50,495 nucleotides of DNA from an uncultured Prevotellaceae bacterium. GTDB lineage: Bacteria > Bacteroidota > Bacteroidia > Bacteroidales > Bacteroidaceae. Location of the stretch: positions 1 to 50,495 of the forward strand of contig ONMI01000013.1 in the NCBI GenBank assembly GCA_900318915.1, written 5' to 3'. Each line of letters begins with the position of its first letter. Position 1 is the stretch's first letter. The translations under genes and the position numbers were made by a program. The notes below the pieces were generated by a model that worked only from the letters and a program-made list of their open reading frames with translations, was not told the origin of the DNA and ran no database searches. Positions 1 through 7,881 of the stretch are shown here, piece after piece.

Positions 1-108
1 ATCCCGATGTACCCAACCATCCCCGGCAGAGATACCGAACCATAGGAAGATCGTAGCAACAGAGAAGGAAGAAGAATATAAGAAGTAAGCAAGAAAAAAC
101 AGTATATA
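1..108. other. left edge, no assignable gene
   Basis: No complete gene fits here. On the plus strand one frame stays open from the window edge to a TAA at 86-88 and ends in a charged stretch (EKEEEYKK), and another stays open to a TAG near base 43, so this may be the 3' end of a gene that begins outside the window. I cannot tell which frame is real. A TATAAT-like string lies just before the start at 109, but no Bacteroidota-type TAnnTTTG box is visible. Confidence 0.3.
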
Positions 109-657
109 ATGGAGAAGAAGGAACCAAACATAACTCCACGTTTCAAGAAAGGCGATGCTTTTGTTGGAATGGCTCCGCACCCTCTCGTTTTCATGGAGAT
201 AAACGAAGTGAAAGGGGATGCTGGGAATAAAGATTTCTGTATTGTAACGTGGTATTCGCTTGACGAAAAGGGAATCAATGCTCAGCGTCGATTCCCTATG
301 GTTGCTGTTGATGGTGAGTTTTGTAACTTCGAGCCAATCTCTCGAAACCTTCTCAAAGAGGCTAAAAGTTTAATGCGCCAATACGATGCAGAAGTCAGAC
401 AACTGACGGATAAGAAAAAAGCGAAAGCACTATGCAAGGAATATAATCGCAAGTTGACAGAGATGCTCCCCGATGCCGAAGAAAGACTAGCACTTGCACA
501 GCAAATTGAAAAGGAGATTATCACAAACAAATGGCTCGACTGTGAAGAAGACAATTACTGGGTAGAAGATTCTGAACAAGGTAGCAAGTACATTACTCTT
601 GTCAGTGTAGCCTCGGAGTCATACGATGATAAGAATGATAAAACCATTACCTGGTGA
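109..657 (+). CDS. hypothetical protein, 182 aa, upstream of Wadjet genes
   Basis: I do not recognise this protein. The first ~75 residues are beta-rich and begin with a RFKKGDAFVG segment that would suit a small barrel-like domain. Residues ~80-140 are strongly charged and helical and could form a coiled coil. The C-terminal ~40 residues are acidic. There is no signal peptide or membrane segment. The ATG at 109 follows an A/G-rich stretch. It runs in the same direction as the jet genes and its end overlaps the next small reading frame, so it may belong to the same transcript. Base composition is A/T-richer than the housekeeping genes to the right, like the jet genes. Whether it is a defence accessory or cargo of the same island cannot be decided from sequence. 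Confidence 0.6.
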   Translation: MEKKEPNITPRFKKGDAFVGMAPHPLVFMEINEVKGDAGNKDFCIVTWYSLDEKGINAQRRFPMVAVDGEFCNFEPISRNLLKEAKSLMRQYDAEVRQLTDKKKAKALCKEYNRKLTEMLPDAEERLALAQQIEKEIITNKWLDCEEDNYWVEDSEQGSKYITLVSVASESYDDKNDKTITW

Positions 658-909
658 TAGAAAAGCCAAAGAAGTAGAATCAAATAAACATTCTTTGTTA
701 CGACTAACCTCAAGGAAACTCGTGTTTTCAAAGTTGCGACTCCAGAAGAGTGGAGACGCGAACTTGCACCAGGTATGTACGTATGGACTGACAACAGTAC
801 TGCCACTAAGATTAATATTCTTCATGGCATGTTTGAGGAGTGTAATATCCCTGCATCCGAACTCGTTTTTGAATTCCGTTCTGATCAAGAGGGTGAAGAC
901 GAGGAGTAA
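626..909 (+). pseudogene. small acidic protein gene, apparently frameshifted
   Basis: Two frames join into one plausible protein. From ATG 626 (or 635) frame 2 reads MIKPLPGDRKAKEVESNKHS. After about base 694 that frame degenerates into serine/arginine/leucine-rich text. The neighbouring frame reads on from 694 as a well-composed protein (KETRVFKVATPEEWRREL ... ELVFEFRSDQEGEDEE) to a TAA at 907-909. The second part has no ATG until 775, well inside it. A one-base loss near 692-696 would explain this. Joined, it would be ~94 aa with an acidic tail. Its start overlaps the 3' end of the 182-aa gene and it ends 18 bp before jetA. The alternative is a short 44-aa gene starting at 775. The family is not recognised. 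Confidence 0.5.
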
Positions 910-927
910 ATTCAAACCTAAAAGAAA

Positions 928-2121
928 ATGGCAACATTTAGGTCGATAAAAGAACTGACACGTGCACTTCAGCAAGGCTCAAAACTGCTGAGCAATATGT
1001 TCTTGCAGCGCAAGACGATTGCCGTGAAGTATGATGATGCACTTGATACCCTGGATGGAGACGAGAATAAGCTGAAACACCTTATCACCTTTGGGGTAAT
1101 TGTGCAGACGGGCGACTCTCTGGAACTGGACGATGCCTACCAGCGATTTTTCGAGGAGGTCTTGGCGGTGAACGAGGACATCAACATTTCATCTGTCAAG
1201 ATGTACATCGACAAACTGAACCTTGGTATCAGTTCATATCTTGCAGCGGAGAACAATGTCCGCCGCGAGAGCTTCCTAAGAGAAATCCGCCATACATTCA
1301 AGAGCATCGACAATGCCACCCGAAGAAATGTGATTGACCTGAAACGCAACGTCGACGACACCTACAAGCAGGAGCCCAACTTTAAAATCAAGGAACTGCG
1401 CTTGAAGGATTTTGACGAGAAAGCGCGCTTGATAGGCGAACTGATACGCCAGACGGAGCACGTGATAGACGAGCAGACCATTTTCTTTTCGAGTGTATCC
1501 GACTATGGGCTGAAACAGACTGTCAGCGAGGTTCGTGATGGTTTGCGTGAGTCTGCTCACGGATTGATAGCCATCACCGCTCAGATTATAGAATACCTGA
1601 ACCGCATAGAATATCAGAGCCGACTGGTGAAGCGTGTGCGACAGCTGAAATACCTGCGCGACCAGTTCATGATAGAGCAGGCAACCAACGTGAAGGAGGT
1701 AATGGCGCAGACCAATACCGTCTGGATGGAGAGCAAGCCCAAGTATGTTACCCGAGTGTCTCTGGATTTCCTTCGCAATGAAGATGCCGCCCTTGAGATA
1801 CTGGACAACATCAGAAAGCGCCTGTCGAAGAAGGCAAACATCAAGTCGAGGCTTGCCGAAAAGATTGACGAGAGTTATCTGGAAGAACAAACAGAAACGG
1901 CAAGAGCCTTCAATCATCAGGAACTGCTGAATGGTTTCCTAGCACAAAGCAGCGACTTGTTCTACTACCTTTGGAACTACTCATTCACGGAAACACTAGA
2001 TAAAGAACTGCGCTTAGTGCTATTCCTTCAGATGGCATCTCAGTATCCGGAACAAATGCGTTTCACAACAGAGACAAAGACAATTGAGAATATAGAATAC
2101 CCCATAATATATCCGCGATGA
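928..2121 (+). CDS. jetA: Wadjet protein JetA (kleisin-like subunit)
   Basis: A 397-aa soluble, mostly helical protein, called JetA because it begins a four-gene block with the size order and coupling of Wadjet (jetA-jetB-jetC-jetD). In Wadjet, JetA is the kleisin (MukF-like) that bridges the heads of the SMC-like JetC, and the complex recognises and cleaves closed circular plasmids. The N-terminal ~90 residues look like a winged-helix unit (KYDDALDTLDGD ... LITFGVIVQTGDSLELDD). Long amphipathic helices follow from ~100 to ~300. The stop overlaps the jetB start in ATGA (2118-2121), implying translational coupling. I did not assign a Wadjet subtype; at 397 aa it is shorter than the type I JetA proteins I know. 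Function rests largely on gene context. Confidence 0.8.
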   Translation: MATFRSIKELTRALQQGSKLLSNMFLQRKTIAVKYDDALDTLDGDENKLKHLITFGVIVQTGDSLELDDAYQRFFEEVLAVNEDINISSVKMYIDKLNLGISSYLAAENNVRRESFLREIRHTFKSIDNATRRNVIDLKRNVDDTYKQEPNFKIKELRLKDFDEKARLIGELIRQTEHVIDEQTIFFSSVSDYGLKQTVSEVRDGLRESAHGLIAITAQIIEYLNRIEYQSRLVKRVRQLKYLRDQFMIEQATNVKEVMAQTNTVWMESKPKYVTRVSLDFLRNEDAALEILDNIRKRLSKKANIKSRLAEKIDESYLEEQTETARAFNHQELLNGFLAQSSDLFYYLWNYSFTETLDKELRLVLFLQMASQYPEQMRFTTETKTIENIEYPIIYPR

Positions 2122-2669
2122 AATATACAAGTGAAATTTTCCAGCGCCTCAGTCGAGGGCAGTTCATATCGAGCAATAGCATCGATGCTGATACTCGTGC
2201 CATCTACAACGATATTGAAGAGAACCAGCAGGACTATGAAGACTATTTCGGCAAAATAGACTTTCAACTCAGCTGTGGTGACGGTTTCTACTATTTCAGC
2301 CGCAAGGAAGCCAAGGTAATAATTGAAAACAAGCTACAGGCGCTATTCTCGTGGATTGACTATTTGGACTTTCTGAAGACATACGATACAGCATTTGATG
2401 CTGGCACCCAGTTTAGTCTTGTACAGATGGAGGTGAGACTTGCCACCATACCGGGGTTGAAAGAGAAATTGACACAGATGTTTCCAGACAAAACGTCGAA
2501 CCGCCAAAAACTGGAGGCACTTGCTGGAGCCCTGGAGAACATGGGCTTTGCCGAGTTGGTGAACGAAGCCGATGGCACCTATCAGGTGACCAATGCCTTC
2601 CATTATATCGAGCAAATCATTCTTTGTATTAACATAGACGAAGACGTGAAAGATGAGATACCTCAATAA
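2118..2669 (+). CDS. jetB: Wadjet protein JetB (MukE/MksE-like)
   Basis: A 183-aa protein in the jetB position, between JetA and the SMC-like JetC. In the family JetB is the KITE subunit (MukE/MksE-like) that binds the kleisin. The sequence fits two winged-helix units: a central segment with DFLKTYDTAFDAGTQFSLVQMEVRL, and a C-terminal one with LEALAGALENMGFAELVNEADGTY, which has the 'recognition helix then beta-wing' pattern, followed by YQVTNAFHYIEQIIL. It starts within the jetA stop codon (ATGA), and its last 17 bp overlap the start of jetC, so all three subunits are probably made in fixed ratio. No catalytic residues are expected. The assignment depends on size and context as much as on sequence. 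Confidence 0.78.
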   Translation: MKYTSEIFQRLSRGQFISSNSIDADTRAIYNDIEENQQDYEDYFGKIDFQLSCGDGFYYFSRKEAKVIIENKLQALFSWIDYLDFLKTYDTAFDAGTQFSLVQMEVRLATIPGLKEKLTQMFPDKTSNRQKLEALAGALENMGFAELVNEADGTYQVTNAFHYIEQIILCINIDEDVKDEIPQ

Positions 2670-5600
2670 AATCATATTCATCAACAGTGCCCACGTGCCA
2701 TACGCTGAGATAAAACTCGATGGTAACGTGCATTTTATCGGTACCCAGGGCGTCGGAAAATCCACGCTACTACGTGCCATCTTGTTCTTCTACAATGTGG
2801 ACAAGAGCAAGCTGGGCATTAAGACTCAGGCAGGACAGAAAGGCTATGACGAGTTCTACCTGCCTCACCAGAATTCGTATATCATCTACGAGGTGTGCCG
2901 GGAGACTGGAAAGTTCTTTGTGATGACCTTTCTTTCGCATGGCCGAACAGCGTTCCGCATCGTGGATTGTGCCTACGACAAGCGTTTCTTTGTGGAAGAG
3001 GATGGTAGCGTTCGTTATGAATGGGGGCGCATCAGTGAACAGATAGGCGCCCGGATTTATAAAAGTAATATCATCCGAGGCTATGAGGAGTTTCGCGACA
3101 TCATCTATGGCAACAGCCAGCAGGTGGCAAAAGAGCATCGCAGGTTCTCGTTGATGGAGAGTACGAAGTATCGGCAGGTGCCGTTGACCATACAGAATAT
3201 CTTCCTGAACCAGAGCCTGGAGTCGCGTGTCATCAAGGACACCATCATTGACTCGATGGACTTTGCGAGCGACGACATTGACCTGAACCGCTATCGTGAA
3301 GAGGTGAAAAACTTCCGCCAACAGTATGAGGATATATGGAAGTGGTACAAGGTAGAGAAGAATGGCAAGGTGAAGGTGAAGACGGAGGCCGATGCGGTTA
3401 TAGTGAATTATACGGATTACGAGTTTGTCCGTAAATTGATTACAGAACTCTGTGGTCAGTTGAACTATGCGCTGGGGCGTGACACCAATCGATTGCCTGT
3501 ATTGGCAGAGAAAGAGTCAAATTGCAGCACGGAACTCTCTCGACAGAAGCGCTTGTTGGGTGAAGAGGAAGGGAAACACAAAACAGAAACCGCAAAACTC
3601 AATCAAGAGGACGGAGCCCTAAAATTCTTCCTTGGCCAGGTGAAAACTAAACGCCAACACTATGCGGAAATCGGTATAGAGAAGATTGCCAAGCGCATCG
3701 GGAAGGAAGGTGAACTGAAGATTCAACAGCAGAGTCTGACGAATCAGGAAGAGGCCCTGACAAGCAAGAACCAAAGCGTGAAATCTAAGTATGATGCGTT
3801 GACACAGGAGGTTGACAACCAATTGCGTGAGTATGATCTTCAATGCCAGAAACAGCTCAACGACTTAGGCAGACAGCGTATAGAAATAGAAAGCCGCTTA
3901 CAGTCAGAAATTAATGGAAAGGTAGAGAATACGAGAAGCCTGTATGAGCAGAAGTTAACAGACAATCAGAGATTATTGGACGATGCCCGTACAGCAGAGA
4001 ATGACATCAAACTGCAAACCCAGCGCGTCCAACAGTCTAATCCGTACAAAGACGAGATGGAAGAGCAGGAGCGGAAACTGAAAGTTTTGGGCGAGAAACA
4101 ACTGACATTGTTTAAAGAGTCTTCAGACAAACAGAAAAATATAGACCGCATACTTAGCGATGTGGCTTTGCAGCGTAAGGATCTGGAGGCGGCATGTGAT
4201 AAAGATGTTGCAGCTATAGAGAATGACATCAAACTGGTTACAGACGACATTTTGAAACTCGATGACATGCTTGGTCGCCAAAAGGGTTCGTTTATTGAAT
4301 GGTTAGGCGAAAATGTTGATGGTTGGGAGGAAAATCTCGGCAAGGTACTTGATGAAGATGCCATACTGTATAATACTTCACTCAACCCTCACAAGTCAAC
4401 ATCTACTGACACTATATACGGCGTAAAGATTGACACATCCAATATCGAGAAGACCATCAAGACAACCGATGAATTGAGGAGCCAGAAAGCGTCGTTGGAA
4501 CAGAAAGTGGAGGAGCTGAAAAAGAAGATTGCACTTCGCAAACAGCAGTTAGAAACAGACATTGTAGAACTGGAACGCAAACCCAGTTCTCAGCTGAAGC
4601 AACTGCGCAAGGACAAGATGAACCTCGATGCAGAATATAACCAGATTCCACATCGCGTTGAAATGATTCAGAAGGAGAAAATTGCGTCAGAAGAGAGACT
4701 GAAGAAATGGCGCGATGGCGAATTGGAACAGCTTCAGAAAAGACAGGGAGAGGTCAGTAAAGAAATCGAGAGACTTGACAAACAAAGGGAGGCGTTAACG
4801 ACTCAGCGTGATAAAGCGCTGCAAGAGTTGTGCACGTCATTCGACAAGCAAAAGAAAGAGTTGCTGGCTGCCTCTGACCGACAAAAGACAAGCATATATG
4901 CGGACCTGAAGAAAAAAGAGCATGATGCAACTCTGCGTAAAGGAGAACTACAGTCTCAGTTGGATGCTGAGCTGAAAGGATTTGGCGTGGATGTAAACCA
5001 GTTGGCAGAAATCCGCCGGCAGCTGCAGAAGGTTTCTGACGAGCTAAGATACATAAACGAGCATCTGACGGACTATATTTCGTGGCAGAATGATAAGCAC
5101 GAATATTTTGACCTCGAACAGCAGAAGAAGGATGAACGCAAGCAGGTGAGACAGAAAATAGATGACCTGCAAGACAAATTTCAGAAGCGTAAGCAGCAGT
5201 ATGACGAGAAAATATCTTCACTCTCAACAACGCTCCGCTCATTGCAAGAAGAACAAAAGAAATTGAATGAAGCAATAGAAAAGGCTCGCGCTTTTATGGG
5301 TAATCCATCCTGTCCTCCTAACCTATCAGCAGCAGGCGAAATAGAAACAGTTAAGCCCCTGGCGGACATCTTGGAAGAACTGCGAGACCAGATTACATCT
5401 CAGCAACGTAAGTTTGAGGATTTCAAACAGGCTGTCATCAGGTTTAAGGGTAATTTCTCACCACAGAATACTTTCTACTTCCGGACGGAGTTCAACTCCG
5501 ACAATGATTATACGGAATTTGCTGCTGAACTGAATGAATTCATTAGCAACAATAAGATTGAACAATATCGTGTGCGCACCAGTCGTCAGTATGCTACTAT

Positions 5601-6312
5601 CATCAAGCGTATCGCTAAGGACGTCAGCGACCTGAGCCAGCATAAGTCGGATATCGAAAGAACTATCCTCGAAATCAACCGCGATTTCCGAGAGAATAAC
5701 TTCGCCGGTGTTATCAAGGAGATCGAATTGCGTGCTGTGGAGAGTAATGATCGCCTAATGCAGCAATTGCTGAACATCAAACATTTTGATGACGAGCATG
5801 GTTATGACATCGGACAGCTGAATCTGTTCACCAATGAAGATAATCTGAACCGTACCAACGAACAAGCCGTCAAACTACTGATGACACTGATAGAAATGAT
5901 GGACGCTGAGCAGAAACGCGATCAGATAACGTTGGCTGACACCTTCAAACTGGAATTCAAAGTCAAGGAGAACGACAACGACACAAACTGGGTGGAGAAA
6001 CTGTCGAACGTTGGCTCGGATGGTACAGACATACTGGTGAAGGCCATGGTGAATATTATGTTGATAAATGTCTTCAAGCGCAAGATTTCGCGTAAGTTCG
6101 GCGACTTCAAGCTCCACTGCATGATGGACGAGATTGGCAAACTGCATCCCAATAATGTGGAAGGTATCCTGAAGTTTGCAAATGTTCGCAACATCAATCT
6201 CATCAACTCTTCGCCCACCACCTACAATGCTCAGGCGTACAAATACACCTACTCGCTTAGCAAAGACGAGAGGAGCAATACCCTGGTTAAAACGCTGCTG
6301 ACAATAAGATGA
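2653..6312 (+). CDS. jetC: Wadjet protein JetC (SMC-like ATPase)
   Basis: A 1219-aa SMC-like ATPase, the motor of Wadjet (MukB/MksB-like). Walker A GTQGVGKS is at residues 30-37. Long heptad-rich charged coiled coils fill roughly residues 260-1000. The C-terminal head carries a signature-like NVGSDGTDI segment and a Walker B LHCMMDE with D1159 and E1160. The centre (about 520-600, with FIEWLGENVDGWEENLGK) breaks the coil and would be the hinge. The family dimerises, extrudes DNA loops with JetA and JetB, and hands circular plasmid DNA to the JetD nuclease. The start at 2653 lies inside jetB; the Walker A spacing from this Met is right for the family. The last four bases overlap the jetD start. 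Confident as a Wadjet-type SMC. Confidence 0.9.
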   Translation: MRYLNKIIFINSAHVPYAEIKLDGNVHFIGTQGVGKSTLLRAILFFYNVDKSKLGIKTQAGQKGYDEFYLPHQNSYIIYEVCRETGKFFVMTFLSHGRTAFRIVDCAYDKRFFVEEDGSVRYEWGRISEQIGARIYKSNIIRGYEEFRDIIYGNSQQVAKEHRRFSLMESTKYRQVPLTIQNIFLNQSLESRVIKDTIIDSMDFASDDIDLNRYREEVKNFRQQYEDIWKWYKVEKNGKVKVKTEADAVIVNYTDYEFVRKLITELCGQLNYALGRDTNRLPVLAEKESNCSTELSRQKRLLGEEEGKHKTETAKLNQEDGALKFFLGQVKTKRQHYAEIGIEKIAKRIGKEGELKIQQQSLTNQEEALTSKNQSVKSKYDALTQEVDNQLREYDLQCQKQLNDLGRQRIEIESRLQSEINGKVENTRSLYEQKLTDNQRLLDDARTAENDIKLQTQRVQQSNPYKDEMEEQERKLKVLGEKQLTLFKESSDKQKNIDRILSDVALQRKDLEAACDKDVAAIENDIKLVTDDILKLDDMLGRQKGSFIEWLGENVDGWEENLGKVLDEDAILYNTSLNPHKSTSTDTIYGVKIDTSNIEKTIKTTDELRSQKASLEQKVEELKKKIALRKQQLETDIVELERKPSSQLKQLRKDKMNLDAEYNQIPHRVEMIQKEKIASEERLKKWRDGELEQLQKRQGEVSKEIERLDKQREALTTQRDKALQELCTSFDKQKKELLAASDRQKTSIYADLKKKEHDATLRKGELQSQLDAELKGFGVDVNQLAEIRRQLQKVSDELRYINEHLTDYISWQNDKHEYFDLEQQKKDERKQVRQKIDDLQDKFQKRKQQYDEKISSLSTTLRSLQEEQKKLNEAIEKARAFMGNPSCPPNLSAAGEIETVKPLADILEELRDQITSQQRKFEDFKQAVIRFKGNFSPQNTFYFRTEFNSDNDYTEFAAELNEFISNNKIEQYRVRTSRQYATIIKRIAKDVSDLSQHKSDIERTILEINRDFRENNFAGVIKEIELRAVESNDRLMQQLLNIKHFDDEHGYDIGQLNLFTNEDNLNRTNEQAVKLLMTLIEMMDAEQKRDQITLADTFKLEFKVKENDNDTNWVEKLSNVGSDGTDILVKAMVNIMLINVFKRKISRKFGDFKLHCMMDEIGKLHPNNVEGILKFANVRNINLINSSPTTYNAQAYKYTYSLSKDERSNTLVKTLLTIR

Positions 6313-7169
6313 AAAAGACTGCCACACTCATAGAGAAACTGATTCGGCTGGCCAATGGCGACGCACTGCCTGCCAGCAGTCTGAAAGGCGACTGGTTTGA
6401 ACAGATGCAAGACGACGGCATCCTTCTGGCTACAGCACACGGCAGTCGCAAGAGTCTGAGGGCATCAGACGGAATGTCTCTCCGCCAGTATGTTGCCAGT
6501 CAGTTCGACATCTACGACCTGGAACAAACACGGAGAGCCTTTTCAGACGAAGATGTCAGCAGAGCCTCTTTGGTGGCTGCCACCGGCAATAGTAAGTTCC
6601 TTTCACGTAGAACTTTCACTGGGTTTCTTGTAAATAGCTATCAGCCTGTTACTGCTGTCCTCAACGGACAAGAGATAATAATTCATCCCACAGAAGGCTG
6701 TTTCATGTTCATTGCCGACTATCAGCATTTCACCATTCCGCAGGATGTTGTCGTAGTTGGAGTGGAGAACGCAGAGAATTTCCGATATGTCGCATTACAG
6801 AAACATCTCTTTGCGCGATATGGACGCGTACTTTTCGTATCCCGTTATCCTCAAAACCAAAATAAAGATCTTATAAAATGGCTACAGTCCATACCTAATC
6901 AATACGTCCATTTTGGAGATTTAGATTTGGCCGGTATCGCCATTTATGAGAGTGAGTATTACCACCACTTGGGAAATAAATCATCATTATTCATACCAGA
7001 TGATTTTGATCAAAGGATTTCGAATGGGAATACAGAACGCTATAATGTTCAGTTGCCTCAATACGGTAAAATGAAGATTGAAGACAAAAGAGTACAACCT
7101 CTATTAGACAGCATCCACTTGCACCACAAAGGATATGACCAGGAGGGATATATCAAGACAAAAAAATAA
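6309..7169 (+). CDS. jetD: Wadjet protein JetD (Toprim-like nuclease)
   Basis: The nuclease subunit of Wadjet, 286 aa. Residues ~1-60 look like a winged-helix DNA-binding arm (LIEKLIRLANGDALPASSLK). The C-terminal half is a topoisomerase VI/Spo11-type Toprim fold. The acidic strand end is GVENAENF (E153/E156), and HFGDLDLAG carries the DxD pair (D204, D206) that binds Mg2+. A late YDQEGY (Q278, E279) matches the conserved Q-E near the end of JetD proteins. The family makes double-strand cuts in plasmid DNA delivered by JetABC. It starts inside the jetC stop and ends 5 bp before the Fic fragment. It is compact compared with the longer two-domain type I JetD, but all expected acidic residues are present, so it looks active. 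Confidence 0.85.
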   Translation: MKKTATLIEKLIRLANGDALPASSLKGDWFEQMQDDGILLATAHGSRKSLRASDGMSLRQYVASQFDIYDLEQTRRAFSDEDVSRASLVAATGNSKFLSRRTFTGFLVNSYQPVTAVLNGQEIIIHPTEGCFMFIADYQHFTIPQDVVVVGVENAENFRYVALQKHLFARYGRVLFVSRYPQNQNKDLIKWLQSIPNQYVHFGDLDLAGIAIYESEYYHHLGNKSSLFIPDDFDQRISNGNTERYNVQLPQYGKMKIEDKRVQPLLDSIHLHHKGYDQEGYIKTKK

Positions 7170-7174
7170 AGAAT

Positions 7175-7627
7175 ATGAACGAAGAACAGAAATACATTGA
7201 CTTTGAGGCTTACGAACGTGTGGCAGAGCCACATAAGCGTGAGCGGTTTTCGGCTTGGCGTACTGCAATAGGACTTCAAGACGTAGATGGGCTTCGTGTG
7301 TCTGACTATCTGAAAGAAATAGCAGTAAAGCACATTGAGGGTGACATCACCATCGATGAGGTGAGAGTACAGCTACAGTCTTATTATGTGAATAAGACTA
7401 CGCATGATGCAGACGATGCTGAAAAGGAAGAGGCTGACCGCGTGGCGGCAAACATCACGAAGTTGCTGAATGAAAAGTCTTTTTCATTGACTCCTTTAGA
7501 GTTTTTGAACATCCATCGTCATCTGTATGAGGGCATCTTTAAGCATGCTGGTGAGATTCGCCCCTATGACATCAGCAAAAAAGAATGGGTATTGCAAGGC
7601 GATTATGAGTTAATATGTGACATGTAA
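7175..7627 (+). pseudogene. N-terminal half of a Fic-family protein, catalytic half missing
   Basis: 150 residues match the start of Bacteroidota Fic proteins that carry a fused VbhA-like inhibitory region. Residues ~20-70 (AWRTAIGLQDVDGLRVSDYL ... HIEGDITIDEV) are that module. Residues ~110-145 (LTPLEFLNIHRHLYEGIFKHAGEIRPYDISKKEW) are the beginning of the Fic core. The frame then stops at GDYELICDM. The catalytic loop HxFx(D/E)GN(G/K)R, needed for AMP transfer, is absent, and I found no continuation in any frame before 7813. It begins 5 bp after jetD, so it is probably co-transcribed. It is most simply a deletion remnant at the island edge. A surviving role as an antitoxin-like fragment is possible but unsupported. 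Confidence 0.75.
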
Positions 7628-7813
7628 CAAATTGAAACAGCCCTCAAACGCCCATTTTCGTATCCTGTACGTCACCGACTATTAAGTACGGATTAGTAGG
7701 AATAAGTAGGTTTTAGTCGGGCTTTGCCTACGTTTTTGTCGTGCTACACACATGTAACAAAATAGCCTAAAAAGGCAGAATAAGCACATAGAAAGCATGA
7801 GCCCATAAAAAGC
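7628..7813. other. island-genome junction, no gene
   Basis: This 186-bp stretch has no plausible gene and no recognisable remainder of fic. It contains a direct repeat of acatgtaacaaa (from ~7619 and ~7749), a short inverted pair ccgacta/tagtcgg (~7675 and ~7715) and several TAGTAGG/AAGTAGG strings. Base composition changes here from the A/T-rich jet region to the GC-rich dnaK side, so it is the likely right boundary of the acquired segment. Confidence 0.45.
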
Positions 7814-7848
7814 AAATGGCGTGTAACTCATTGAGCTACACGCCATTT
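7814..7848 (-). terminator. dnaK terminator hairpin (near-perfect palindrome)
   Basis: Arms aaatggcgtgta (7814-7825) and tacacgccattt (7837-7848) pair fully, and ctca/tgag inside continue the stem after one mismatch. On the minus strand, downstream of dnaK, the hairpin is followed by a TTTTT run, as expected of an intrinsic terminator. The plus-strand side also runs into TTTTG. The length and symmetry, and its place at the island edge, leave open a second role. Confidence 0.65.
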
Positions 7849-7881
7849 GATAGTGTTTTGTTATGTCTTTACTTATGCGTC

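Noticed and set aside
7175-7627. Functional Fic toxin-antitoxin module
   Set aside because: The Fic catalytic loop is missing and no second gene follows, so AMP transfer cannot occur.
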